This document shows positions 1-8,741 of a DNA stretch of 47,758 nt, piece after piece (position 1 is the stretch's first letter; the number at the start of each line of letters is the position of its first letter). Location of the stretch: positions 1 to 47,758 of the forward strand of contig CAIMUZ010000118.1 in the NCBI GenBank assembly GCA_903844775.1. Reading direction: 5' to 3'. The position numbers and the translations under genes are program-made. The notes under the pieces are model-generated. The model had not been told where the DNA came from, searched no databases, and was given only the letters and a program-made list of their open reading frames with translations. The stretch comes from an uncultured Burkholderiales bacterium. GTDB lineage: Bacteria > Pseudomonadota > Gammaproteobacteria > Burkholderiales > Burkholderiaceae_C.

Positions 1-123
1 ATTCAAGCAACGAGTCATGAAATTTGCAAAACTCAATTAGGCTGATTTAAGATCAACGTCTTCAGACCCTCCTTCACTCATGAAGGCGACGAACGTTACC
101 AAATTCAGAAATTGAGAGGCTCC

Positions 124-1080
124 TTGAACAAATCCACCTTTAGCCACATCGCAGTCGTTGGCGCAGGCGCCGTTGGCAGCTTTTATGGTGCCATGCTCGC
201 CCGGGCTGGGCACAGGGTAACGCTCATCGGTCGACCCGCACATGTGCAAGCGACAACGCGAGACGGTTTGAAGTTGGATTTAGCAACGTCATCTGGCACC
301 GAGATCATCCGGATAGAGGCAAGCAGTGACTTTTCAAGCTTGCGTACAGCCGACTTGGTATTGTTTTGCGTCAAATCAACAGACAGCGCTTCAGTCGCAC
401 TTCAAATAGCGCCCTATCTTGCACCACACGCTTTGATCATGAGTTTGCAAAACGGCGTAGAAAATGCGGCCCTGATTGCTCAACATGTCCCCAATGCAGT
501 GATTCCCTCTGTCGTCTATGTGGCCACAGAAATTCTTTCTCCAGGATTTGTCAAGCACCATGGCCGCGGTGACCTTGTGATCGGCACGATGCAGGTTTCA
601 CGACTGAGCGATCCACAAAAAACTCTTGATGAAATCGTGATGCTGTTTGATTCAGCAAAGGTACCCGTTCAGATTTCGCAAAATGTCATGGCCGAGTTAT
701 GGTCCAAGTTGATGATCAATTGCGCTTTCAATGCGATTTCAGGCTTAGCCCAAATTCAATACGGGAAACTTGCGGCCTTGGCGACAGTGCGCAGCACCCA
801 GGAAGCTGTGGTTAGGGAAGTCATTGCAGTCGCCCAGGCAGATGGCATCCATTTATCTGAGCCTGTCGCCCTGAAAGCCGTCGCGCAAATATCTGTCACG
901 ATGGGAAGTCAAAAATCATCCACTGCACAAGACATGGCGCGCTCTAAACCCAGTGAAATTGACCACCTGAATGGTTTCATTGTCAGACGTGGGGAGGCGC
1001 TTGGGGTACCGACCCCTGTTAACCAAGCTTTATTTGCATTGGTCAAACTGGTTGAATCCACTTATCCCGATCATGTCTAA
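124..1080 (+). CDS. Ketopantoate reductase (PanE/ApbA) family protein
   Basis: ORF 112..1080; N-terminal Rossmann motif VVGAGAVGSFYGAMLARAGH, WSKLMINCAFNAISGL and SEIDHLNGFIVRRG typical of the family. Start likely TTG at 124 behind GAGAGG; TTG at 112 also possible. Confidence 0.85.
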   Translation: MNKSTFSHIAVVGAGAVGSFYGAMLARAGHRVTLIGRPAHVQATTRDGLKLDLATSSGTEIIRIEASSDFSSLRTADLVLFCVKSTDSASVALQIAPYLAPHALIMSLQNGVENAALIAQHVPNAVIPSVVYVATEILSPGFVKHHGRGDLVIGTMQVSRLSDPQKTLDEIVMLFDSAKVPVQISQNVMAELWSKLMINCAFNAISGLAQIQYGKLAALATVRSTQEAVVREVIAVAQADGIHLSEPVALKAVAQISVTMGSQKSSTAQDMARSKPSEIDHLNGFIVRRGEALGVPTPVNQALFALVKLVESTYPDHV

Positions 1081-2080
1081 GGCCGAAGTCCCCATAGAGT
1101 TTGTTCAAGCTTTGAACGAACTGGGGCTTTCAAATGCGTCTTCCTTGTATGGCATCCCTCTCACAGGCGGCGTGTCATCTGATATTTGGTGCATTGAGAC
1201 AGAAAAAGGATTTGTTTGCGCCAAGCGCGCTTTGTCTAAATTAAGGGTGGCTGCCGATTGGCATGCGCCTGTGGAGCGCAACCTTTTTGAAGCCCGATGG
1301 TTGCAAGTTGCCCACCAAGCCTCTGCTGGTAGTGCGCCTGCCTTATTGGGCCAGCACCCAGCGCTGGGCGTATTGATCATGGAATACCTTGACCCAGCAC
1401 ACCATCGCCTTTGGAAGCAAGAATTGCATGCTGGCAAAGCTGAAGCGCATACCGCCAATGCGATGGGGCACGTCCTGTCAAAGATTCACAGTTATGCAGC
1501 GAGGAACAGCCATTTGGCCAGCGAGTTTCCAACTGAAAAAATATTTTTTGAGATCAGGCTGGCACCCTACTTACTCGCTACTGCAGAGCGCCATCCCAAA
1601 TTAGCGCACGCACTAGAAGCGTTGGTACTGCAAACTCAAAACAATGCCAAGACTTTGGTGCATGGCGATGTCAGTCCTAAGAATATTTTGTTAGGGTCTC
1701 AGGGCCCCGTGTTGTTGGATGCAGAATGCGCCACGTGGAGTGACCCTGCATTTGACTTGGCGTTTTGCCTCAACCACTTATTGCTCAAATGTTTGTGGAC
1801 GCCTTCTGCATCGTCAGATTTTTTGTATTGCTTTGAAGTTCTGACCCAAAGCTACTTGCAATCAGTAGATTGGGAGCCGCCCAGTGCACTTGAAGCAAGA
1901 GCGGCTCGACTGCTACCTGGACTGTTGCTGGCCAGAGTGGATGGCAAGTCACCTGTCGAATATGTCACAGAAGAACATCAGCGCGATCACATCAGACGCG
2001 TTGCCAGCGCATTGCTCATCGAGCCAACAAGCTATTTGCAAAAAATCGCCCAGGCATGGGCCAAGGACCTCAAAACATGA
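1073..2080 (+). CDS. APH/choline-kinase-like phosphotransferase
   Basis: LVHGDVSPKNILL catalytic loop and LLDAECATWSDPAFDLAF motif; ATG at 1073 overlaps the stop of the preceding gene (ATGTCTAA). Confidence 0.85.
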   Translation: MSKAEVPIEFVQALNELGLSNASSLYGIPLTGGVSSDIWCIETEKGFVCAKRALSKLRVAADWHAPVERNLFEARWLQVAHQASAGSAPALLGQHPALGVLIMEYLDPAHHRLWKQELHAGKAEAHTANAMGHVLSKIHSYAARNSHLASEFPTEKIFFEIRLAPYLLATAERHPKLAHALEALVLQTQNNAKTLVHGDVSPKNILLGSQGPVLLDAECATWSDPAFDLAFCLNHLLLKCLWTPSASSDFLYCFEVLTQSYLQSVDWEPPSALEARAARLLPGLLLARVDGKSPVEYVTEEHQRDHIRRVASALLIEPTSYLQKIAQAWAKDLKT

Positions 2081-3363
2081 CAGCCTTTGCCATCAAATCT
2101 ATCTACGCAAGAAGAGTCTGGGACAGTCGTGGGCGACCCACGGTCGAAGCGGAAGTCATGCTCAACGATGGCTCACTGGGCAGAGCCATTGCACCAGCCG
2201 GCGCATCAAAAGGAACGCGAGAAGCGCTTGAATTAAGGGATGGCGGTGATCGATTTGGTGGACTTGATGTGATGCAGGCAGTTGGACATATCAACGGGGA
2301 AATTTCAAGGGCACTGGTGGGGACAATGGCTAACGATCAGTCGATTCTTGATCAGACGCTCATTGACCTTGATGGAACCCTCAACAAGTCCAGATTAGGC
2401 GCAAATGCCACTTTGGCTGTTTCAATGGCCGCAGCGCATGCCATGGCGGCTGCCTCTCACATGCCCTTGTACCGCTACCTGGGTCATGGACAAATTGGAC
2501 GCTTGCCCATGCCTCAAATTCAAATTTTTGGCGGAGGTGCACATGCAGGCCGCCGTGTTGATGTGCAGGACTTCATGGTGGTCTGTCCTGGCGCCACCAG
2601 TTTCGCGCAAGCGTTGGAATGGACCGCAGAAGTTTACCGCCATGCGGGATTACTGATGGCGCAACGCGCTTCACTGTTTGGCGTTGCGGACGAAGGGGGT
2701 TGGTGGCCTGACTTTTCAAGTAACGAGCAAGCTCTTGAGATGCTGGTACTTGCCATTGAACGCGCCGGTTTTATTCCTGGAGATCAAGTTGCAATTGCTT
2801 TGGACATTGCAGCATCCGAATTTGGGCAAAAGGGCCAATACCGCCTAGGCCTTGAATCCAGGGCGCTGGACTCCGACGGCATGATTGAAATGCTCTTGGG
2901 TTGGATTGAGAAATACCCCATCGTCTCGATTGAAGACCCTTTGGCGGAAGACGATCCAGTGGGCTTCGCACGCTTTACCCAAGCCATTGGCCATCGACTG
3001 CAAATTGTGGGCGATGATTTTTTGGTCTCCAATTCGAGTCTCATTAGAGAGGCCGCCAATTTAGGTGCAGCCAACACGGTGCTGCTGAAACCCAACCAAA
3101 GAGGCACGCTCAGCGAAACCTTGCAAGCTTGGGAAGTGGCAAAAGAGTTGGGCTATTCAGCCATCGTGTCCGCCCGCTCCGGTGAAACCGAAGATACCAC
3201 CATCGTCGATCTGGCCATTGCTTGGAATGTGGGTCAACTCAAAGTCGGGTCATTCGCCAGAAGCGAGCGCATGATCAAGTGGAACCATGCACTGCGCATT
3301 GAAGAACAACTTGGCGCGCAAGCCAGTTTTGCTGGCGCAAGCGTATTCCGTAAAAATCACTGA
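2077..3363 (+). CDS. Enolase-family paralog (divergent phosphopyruvate hydratase-like)
   Basis: ARRVWDSRGRPTVEAEV, PAGASKGTREALELRDGG, ADEGGWWPD, SIEDPL, VGDDFLV, LLKPNQ, SARSGETEDTTIVDLA, QLKVGSFARSER align with enolase landmarks; start ATGACAG overlaps the upstream stop (ATGA). Confidence 0.85.
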   Translation: MTAFAIKSIYARRVWDSRGRPTVEAEVMLNDGSLGRAIAPAGASKGTREALELRDGGDRFGGLDVMQAVGHINGEISRALVGTMANDQSILDQTLIDLDGTLNKSRLGANATLAVSMAAAHAMAAASHMPLYRYLGHGQIGRLPMPQIQIFGGGAHAGRRVDVQDFMVVCPGATSFAQALEWTAEVYRHAGLLMAQRASLFGVADEGGWWPDFSSNEQALEMLVLAIERAGFIPGDQVAIALDIAASEFGQKGQYRLGLESRALDSDGMIEMLLGWIEKYPIVSIEDPLAEDDPVGFARFTQAIGHRLQIVGDDFLVSNSSLIREAANLGAANTVLLKPNQRGTLSETLQAWEVAKELGYSAIVSARSGETEDTTIVDLAIAWNVGQLKVGSFARSERMIKWNHALRIEEQLGAQASFAGASVFRKNH

Positions 3364-3426
3364 ACTTCAAGACCTGCCATCGGCACCAAAATGCTGGGGC
3401 CAAGGTAGTAGAGTGTGCTGCATCAG

Positions 3427-4311
3427 CTAGGCTTGCGCCAAGCTTGACACCTCGTTGGTTAAAGTCGTTCTGCGCAGATCTCGAACTTCATTGGGATCGT
3501 AGCGTCGAGCTCGGTGCATCGTGACGCGGTTGTCCCACATCACCAAGTCCCAAGGACGCCAGACGTGCGCATGCACAAACTGGCGTTGCGTGGCATGTTC
3601 GTTCAGATCCCGCAAGAAGGAGCGTGCTTCTGGCATAGGCCATCCCTCAATGGTGCCGGCGTGGCTAGACAAGTAAAGTGAAAGACGGCCGGTATGGGGA
3701 TGCCGCCGCACAAGACGTTGCCTCACAGGCGCCCACTTTTCCCGCTCAGCATCCGTGAAATCATCAAATCCCAGGACACCTCGCGAAAAAACTTGACTGT
3801 GCGAGCAAATCAAATCATTGACTTCAGCCTTTGTCGCCTCGTCCAAGGCTTCATAGGCAGCACGCATGTCAGCAAACTCCGTATTCCCACCCTTGGCAGG
3901 AATCTTTCGCGCAGAAAGAAGTGAGTATTTAGCGGGCACATCCTTGAAGGAACTATCAGAGTGCCACAACAAATTGCCAAGACCGAACAAGCGCCGACGG
4001 TCATCGCGGGGCAGCAATTCGCCATGCTTGTCGATGTTCGAAATGTCATTCAACGCCATGCTCAGACGTCTGTCCTTGCCAGACTCGATGTCGCCGGTAG
4101 CTTCCTCCAACAAACCAAGCTGGCGGCTGAATGCGACCTGCTGCTCATCTTCCAGGTGTTGATCATGGAATACCAGCACGCCGAAACGGTCCATGCCTTG
4201 GTGAATGGCTGCAAGCTCTGCATCTGTCAGGGTGCGGGTCAGGTCAATTCCTGAAACTTCACCGACAAAATTTGGTCTCGTCGGTTCAACGGGTTGGATG
4301 ATGTGTGAAAT
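3427..4311 (-). CDS. TauD/TfdA-family Fe(II)/2-oxoglutarate-dependent dioxygenase
   Basis: WHSDSSFKDVPAKYSLLSARKIPAKGGNTEFADMR (HxD) and MWDNRVTMHRARRYD (distal His). Open frame continues upstream of Met 4194 to 4311, encoding ISHIIQPVEPTRPNFVGEVSGIDLTRTLTDAELAAIHQG, a typical TauD/TfdA N-terminus. Confidence 0.85.
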   Translation of the reverse strand: MSHIIQPVEPTRPNFVGEVSGIDLTRTLTDAELAAIHQGMDRFGVLVFHDQHLEDEQQVAFSRQLGLLEEATGDIESGKDRRLSMALNDISNIDKHGELLPRDDRRRLFGLGNLLWHSDSSFKDVPAKYSLLSARKIPAKGGNTEFADMRAAYEALDEATKAEVNDLICSHSQVFSRGVLGFDDFTDAEREKWAPVRQRLVRRHPHTGRLSLYLSSHAGTIEGWPMPEARSFLRDLNEHATQRQFVHAHVWRPWDLVMWDNRVTMHRARRYDPNEVRDLRRTTLTNEVSSLAQA

Positions 4312-4432
4312 AAAAACCTCTGCACAAAATTAAAGGAAGAATATTCAAGCATTCATTGGATCGACATACTTCTTGCGCTTTCTAAACTGAAAACAAGCAA
4401 ACGTCAAGTGGTACTGATGTAAGATTCGTGCC

Positions 4433-4777
4433 ATGAGAGCCACTAGAAAACCACCCATTCAATTTGAAACTCTTGAAAAAGACGATGCGACCTTTCACCG
4501 AGCCGCTGACATCTTTCGAGTGATGTCTGCACCCATGCGATTACGCATCATGAGCTCACTCTGCGCGGGTGAAAAAAATGTCAGTGAACTGCTGGAAGAA
4601 GTAGAGACCACTCAATCAAATATGTCTCAACACTTGAGCACGCTCTATCAAGCCGGCATTGTTCATAAACGCCGTGAAGGCGTCCAAATTTATTACGCCA
4701 TCGCCAACCCTGTTTTTGTCGATTTGTGCAAAGCTGTTTGCACTCAAATTGCCGCTGAAAGTCTCGCGGCAGCCTAA
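4433..4777 (+). CDS. ArsR-family HTH regulator, possibly a SoxR/SqrR/BigR-like persulfide sensor
   Basis: ADIFRVMSAPMRLRIMSSLCAGEKNVSELLEEVETTQSNMSQHLSTLYQAGIV winged-helix; Cys44, Cys99, Cys103; lies at the head of the sulfur-oxidation locus. Confidence 0.8.
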   Translation: MRATRKPPIQFETLEKDDATFHRAADIFRVMSAPMRLRIMSSLCAGEKNVSELLEEVETTQSNMSQHLSTLYQAGIVHKRREGVQIYYAIANPVFVDLCKAVCTQIAAESLAAA

Positions 4778-4845
4778 AGTGGGGTTATTACTGTGCCCAA
4801 ACGCCATTTTGCGCGTTTAATATCAGGGTAAATAAGGACCGGCTA

Positions 4846-5271
4846 ATGAATGCATCGAACTTCACGAAATCTTTATGTTTGTGCTTAATGCTCTTTTTAA
4901 GCAACTTGGCACACGCTCAAATCAAAGTGGTCTACCACCTCAATGAGGGCATTGCCCAAGCGACCAGGGCCTTGGGCAACATTCGAAATCACTTGGGAGC
5001 AGACCCGCAGGCCCAAATCACGGTGGTCAGCCATGGACCGGGCATCGATTTTTTGCTTGATGGCGCAACCAACGCATCAGGCCAAAGTTTTTCTGGCACC
5101 ATCGGCGATCTCGCCTCCAAAGGTGTTCAGTTCAAAGTATGCAACAACACGCTAGAAAATCGGAAAATAAGCAAAGACAAAGTTGTCATGGAAGCCTCCA
5201 TCGTGCCCTCTGGGGTGGCCGAGGTTGCTAGCTTGCAAGCTAAATCAGGTTTTGTTTATCTCCGCCCTTGA
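4846..5271 (+). CDS. Exported DsrE-family protein
   Basis: Signal peptide ending AHA; IKVVYHLNEG...QITVVSHGPGIDFLLDGA...GVQFKVCNNTL pattern of DsrE-like proteins. Confidence 0.75.
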   Translation: MNASNFTKSLCLCLMLFLSNLAHAQIKVVYHLNEGIAQATRALGNIRNHLGADPQAQITVVSHGPGIDFLLDGATNASGQSFSGTIGDLASKGVQFKVCNNTLENRKISKDKVVMEASIVPSGVAEVASLQAKSGFVYLRP

Positions 5272-5321
5272 AGCCAATCCTTAAAGTTCAAATGATTCAC
5301 ATTCACCACTCAATCAAGCAT

Positions 5322-5636
5322 ATGAAAAATTGGTCTTATCTCATTGCAGCCGCCTTCTGTGTTGCCACCAGCGCACAAGCACAAACTAACGCCACGCCAG
5401 ATCCCCTTCAAGTTCGAAGTTGGGCTGCAGGATGCGCAAACTGCCATGGCACCAATGGCCGAGCAGAACCTGGAAACGAATCGCTGGCGGGCATGAATCA
5501 AGACGAACTCGTCAAAAAAATGCTTGATTACAAAACAGGCCGCAAGCCCGCCACCATCATGCATCAATTGTCAAAAGGTTACAGCGATGCGCAAATTATT
5601 GCCATTGCGGGTTACTTTGCTGCACAGAAAAAATAA
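5322..5636 (+). CDS. Mono-heme c-type cytochrome, probable flavocytochrome c sulfide dehydrogenase cytochrome subunit (FccA/SoxE-like)
   Basis: Signal peptide, CANCHG heme motif, c4-like C-terminus; directly upstream of the FccB-like gene. Start could also be 5292. Confidence 0.75.
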   Translation: MKNWSYLIAAAFCVATSAQAQTNATPDPLQVRSWAAGCANCHGTNGRAEPGNESLAGMNQDELVKKMLDYKTGRKPATIMHQLSKGYSDAQIIAIAGYFAAQKK

Positions 5637-5645
5637 GGAGTTGTC

Positions 5646-6929
5646 ATGAAACGTCGTCAATTTATTCAAACAGCTTCAGCAGGCTCTGCATTCGGCGCTT
5701 TGGGACTGATGTCCGGTTGTGCATCGATCGGTGGCAGCAGTGGCCCCAAAGTGGTGGTCGTGGGTGGTGGCTATGGTGGTGCTACGGCAGCAAAATATGT
5801 TCGCATGTGGTCTGACTACGGCATTCAAGTCACCCTGATTGAGCCCAACGCCAATTTTTGGTCTTGCCCTATTTCCAATTTGGTCATTGGTGGCAGCAAA
5901 ACAATGGCCGATATCACCATGACCTATGACAACTTGGTCAAGCGCCATGGTGTCAATTTAATCAAAGACTACGCCACACAAATAGACCCCGACAAGCGTA
6001 TTGTCAAGTTAGCCAGCGGCGGCGAAGTTGCCTACGACCGCCTCATTCTTTCTCCTGGCGTCGATTTCATGATGGACACACTGCCTGGTATGAACAAAGC
6101 GGGCGCCCAAGACAAGGTGTTGCATGCGTGGAAAGCTGGCGCTCAAACTTTGGCTTTGCGCAAGCAATTAGAAGCCATGCCCGACGGCGGCGTTTATGCG
6201 CTGTCTATTCCTTTAGCACCCTACCGCTGCCCACCCGGCCCTTATGAGCGTGCTTGCCAAGTCGCCGAGTATTTCAGCAAGGCCAAGCCCAAAAGCAAAG
6301 TGCTCATCTTGGATGCCAATGAAGATGTCACATCCAAGGGGCCTTTGTTCAAAAAGGCATGGGCTGACCGTTACAAAGGCATCATTGAATACCGTGGAAA
6401 GCACAACGCAGTCGATGTCGATGCCGCTACCAACACGGTCAAGTTTGAATTCAATGACGATGTCAAAGCCGCTGTTTTGAATGTCATCCCTGCCATGCGT
6501 GCTGGGGACATTGCTGTGAAATCCGGATTAGCGACGGCCAACAAACGTTGGTGCGAGGTTGATTTCCTGACATTTGAATCTAAAGCTGCCAAGAACGTGC
6601 ACGTGCTGGGTGACTCTATTCAAATTGCCCCTGCTATGCCAAAGTCAGGACACATGGCCAACCAACACGGCAAGACCTGCGCTGCTGCGGTCGTCGCATT
6701 GCTCACTGGCAAAGAGCCTAACAAATTGCCTATCTACAACAACACATGCTACAGCTTTGTCAGCTCGGAGGACGTTGTGCACGTGGCCAGTGTTCATGCC
6801 TATGATGCCGACAAGAAAACCATGTTGACCGTGCCAGGTTCAGGGGGCGTCTCAAGTGCTGCCAATGAACTAGAAGGCAAATATGCCATGGCTTGGGCGC
6901 GTAATATTTGGGCAGACAGCTTGGCATAA
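5646..6929 (+). CDS. fccB: Sulfide dehydrogenase flavoprotein subunit (FccB/SoxF-like)
   Basis: Tat-like MKRRQFIQTASAG; FAD motif VVVVGGGYGGATAAKYVRMW; NFWSCPISNLVIGG; VHVLGDS. Confidence 0.88.
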   Translation: MKRRQFIQTASAGSAFGALGLMSGCASIGGSSGPKVVVVGGGYGGATAAKYVRMWSDYGIQVTLIEPNANFWSCPISNLVIGGSKTMADITMTYDNLVKRHGVNLIKDYATQIDPDKRIVKLASGGEVAYDRLILSPGVDFMMDTLPGMNKAGAQDKVLHAWKAGAQTLALRKQLEAMPDGGVYALSIPLAPYRCPPGPYERACQVAEYFSKAKPKSKVLILDANEDVTSKGPLFKKAWADRYKGIIEYRGKHNAVDVDAATNTVKFEFNDDVKAAVLNVIPAMRAGDIAVKSGLATANKRWCEVDFLTFESKAAKNVHVLGDSIQIAPAMPKSGHMANQHGKTCAAAVVALLTGKEPNKLPIYNNTCYSFVSSEDVVHVASVHAYDADKKTMLTVPGSGGVSSAANELEGKYAMAWARNIWADSLA

Positions 6930-6938
6930 ATTTGAGTC

Positions 6939-7550
6939 ATGCGTTGGAATCGATTCTTCCAGACCATGACTGTCGCATTGACAGTCATGAGTTTCAGTTC
7001 TGTTTCTTTTGCGCAAGCAGATGAGGCCAGGGCCAAGAAAATTATTTCAGGTTCTTGCTTTCTATGCCATGGCGCTGAAGGTGACTCTTCTAGCGAGATA
7101 TTTCCTCGTTTAGCGGGACAACATTCAGAGTACATCGCCAAGCAATTAGAAAACTTTAAAAGTGGAAAGCGAAATAACACAGCCATGCGCGACATGGTGG
7201 CCAAACTCACGCCCGATGAGATGCTGGCCATTGGCAGGTATTTTGAAAAACAAAGCGTGCCTGTCGAGGCTCCTAAGGACGCAGATCTGGCCGCCGTTGG
7301 CAAATACATTTATCACAACGGTAACAAGTACAGTGGCGTTCCTGCATGTGCCAGTTGCCATGGTGCAGAAGCCAAGGGAACAGTCGCACTGCCAAGATTG
7401 GCAAGTCAATTTGCCATTTACACCGAAACACAGTTAAAGCAATTCAACACACGTGAGCGCAACAATGACAACGCGGTGATGCATTCCATTGTGTCCAAAA
7501 TGACACCTCTTGAAATGTCAGCAGTTGCCGAATACCTGAGCGGCAAATAA
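6939..7550 (+). CDS. Di-heme cytochrome c4-like protein
   Basis: Two heme motifs CFLCHG and CASCHG in duplicated c4-like domains; signal peptide. Confidence 0.88.
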   Translation: MRWNRFFQTMTVALTVMSFSSVSFAQADEARAKKIISGSCFLCHGAEGDSSSEIFPRLAGQHSEYIAKQLENFKSGKRNNTAMRDMVAKLTPDEMLAIGRYFEKQSVPVEAPKDADLAAVGKYIYHNGNKYSGVPACASCHGAEAKGTVALPRLASQFAIYTETQLKQFNTRERNNDNAVMHSIVSKMTPLEMSAVAEYLSGK

Positions 7551-7562
7551 AAATGCAAAGCC

Positions 7563-8636
7563 TCAAGGGTGCTTGTGCGTCGCTGGCGAATCTAACCATC
7601 GATCCGTGATACCAGCGCCAAGCCACATACCCACCAACGTGACCCAAGATGTCAGAGCAAAAATAGCTCCGCCGGTGACACCAGCGCCAATGGCGCAACC
7701 GCCTGCCAACATCGAACCAAAGCCCATCAATATCGCGCCTGCAATATAGCGGCCCATGCTGTAACCGTCCTTGAATCCTTCAAGCTGAAACTCCTTGCCC
7801 ACCATGGCACCCATGAAAGATCCAAGAAACACACCGGGTATCAAGCCAAACTCAAAACCAATTTTGGGTGCCGGAGATTGCAGCACTCGCATCAACCACT
7901 CAGCAGAGGCGCCACTGAAAGTCAGGCCTTGAATTTGAATGGGCTCAAATGAATTGAGTGCCACCCATTGCGTAAAACCCCAAGCCGCGGCAACCGACAG
8001 CCCTGTTCCTATTCCGCCAATCCACAAGCCAATGGGTTTTGAAGTGCTGCGACTGACAAAGTAGATGGCGACCAGAAACCACGACACACCTAAGTACAAG
8101 CCCGTGAGATGGCCTGTACCTAGCAAAGCCAGGAGATCGCGGCCAGCCCCGCCCTCTAAAGTGGACCATTCACTGATGGCAATTCTGGCTGGCATCAAAG
8201 CACCAGACAAACTCGATTGCGCAACGACTGCAAAAATCAATCCTGAAAGCAGTGCGCGTAAATTACCATTGGCAGAAAGAATCAGCAATCGACTTGCACA
8301 GCCGCGCGTGAGTATCATGCCAATGCCAAATATCAGGCCCCCTATCATGGCGCCAGACAAGCTGCCTTTCGCTGCAATTTGACGTGCGCCGCTGCTGTCA
8401 AGACTGCCCCATACAACCAAGGCCTGGGTCCCAATAACGGCTGCAGAAAAAGCCAACAACCAAATCGAAAGTTTGTCTTTGAAATGACCATGCCAAAAGT
8501 CAATCACAGCTGCTCTTAAGCAGAATCTGGAATGCTGTGCAAAGAAACCAAAAAATAGACCAATCGCCGCGCCGCCAAAGGCAAGGACCTTGCCTTCGCC
8601 ATAAATTTCCAGGATTTCACTGAGTGCAATGCTCAC
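7563..8636 (-). CDS. YeeE/YedE family membrane protein (thiosulfate/sulfur-compound transporter-like)
   Basis: Polytopic; AQHSRFCLRAA, MILTRGCASRLLILSANGNLRAL, AGGCAIGAGVTGG Cys motifs. GTG at 8636 favoured over TTG at 8642. Confidence 0.85.
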   Translation of the reverse strand: MSIALSEILEIYGEGKVLAFGGAAIGLFFGFFAQHSRFCLRAAVIDFWHGHFKDKLSIWLLAFSAAVIGTQALVVWGSLDSSGARQIAAKGSLSGAMIGGLIFGIGMILTRGCASRLLILSANGNLRALLSGLIFAVVAQSSLSGALMPARIAISEWSTLEGGAGRDLLALLGTGHLTGLYLGVSWFLVAIYFVSRSTSKPIGLWIGGIGTGLSVAAAWGFTQWVALNSFEPIQIQGLTFSGASAEWLMRVLQSPAPKIGFEFGLIPGVFLGSFMGAMVGKEFQLEGFKDGYSMGRYIAGAILMGFGSMLAGGCAIGAGVTGGAIFALTSWVTLVGMWLGAGITDRWLDSPATHKHP

Positions 8637-8741
8637 GGCCAACTCTTTTCATATCAGTCTTTACTAATATGAATCGTATCAACCGTTCCATTGAGTGAAT
8701 TGACTTGCGTCAAACACGGTGAAGCCAATTCATGGCCACGC

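Noticed and set aside
4828-4835. AATATCAG string resembling the YeeE-upstream half-site
   Set aside because: Short, AT-rich, no partner arm; expected by chance.
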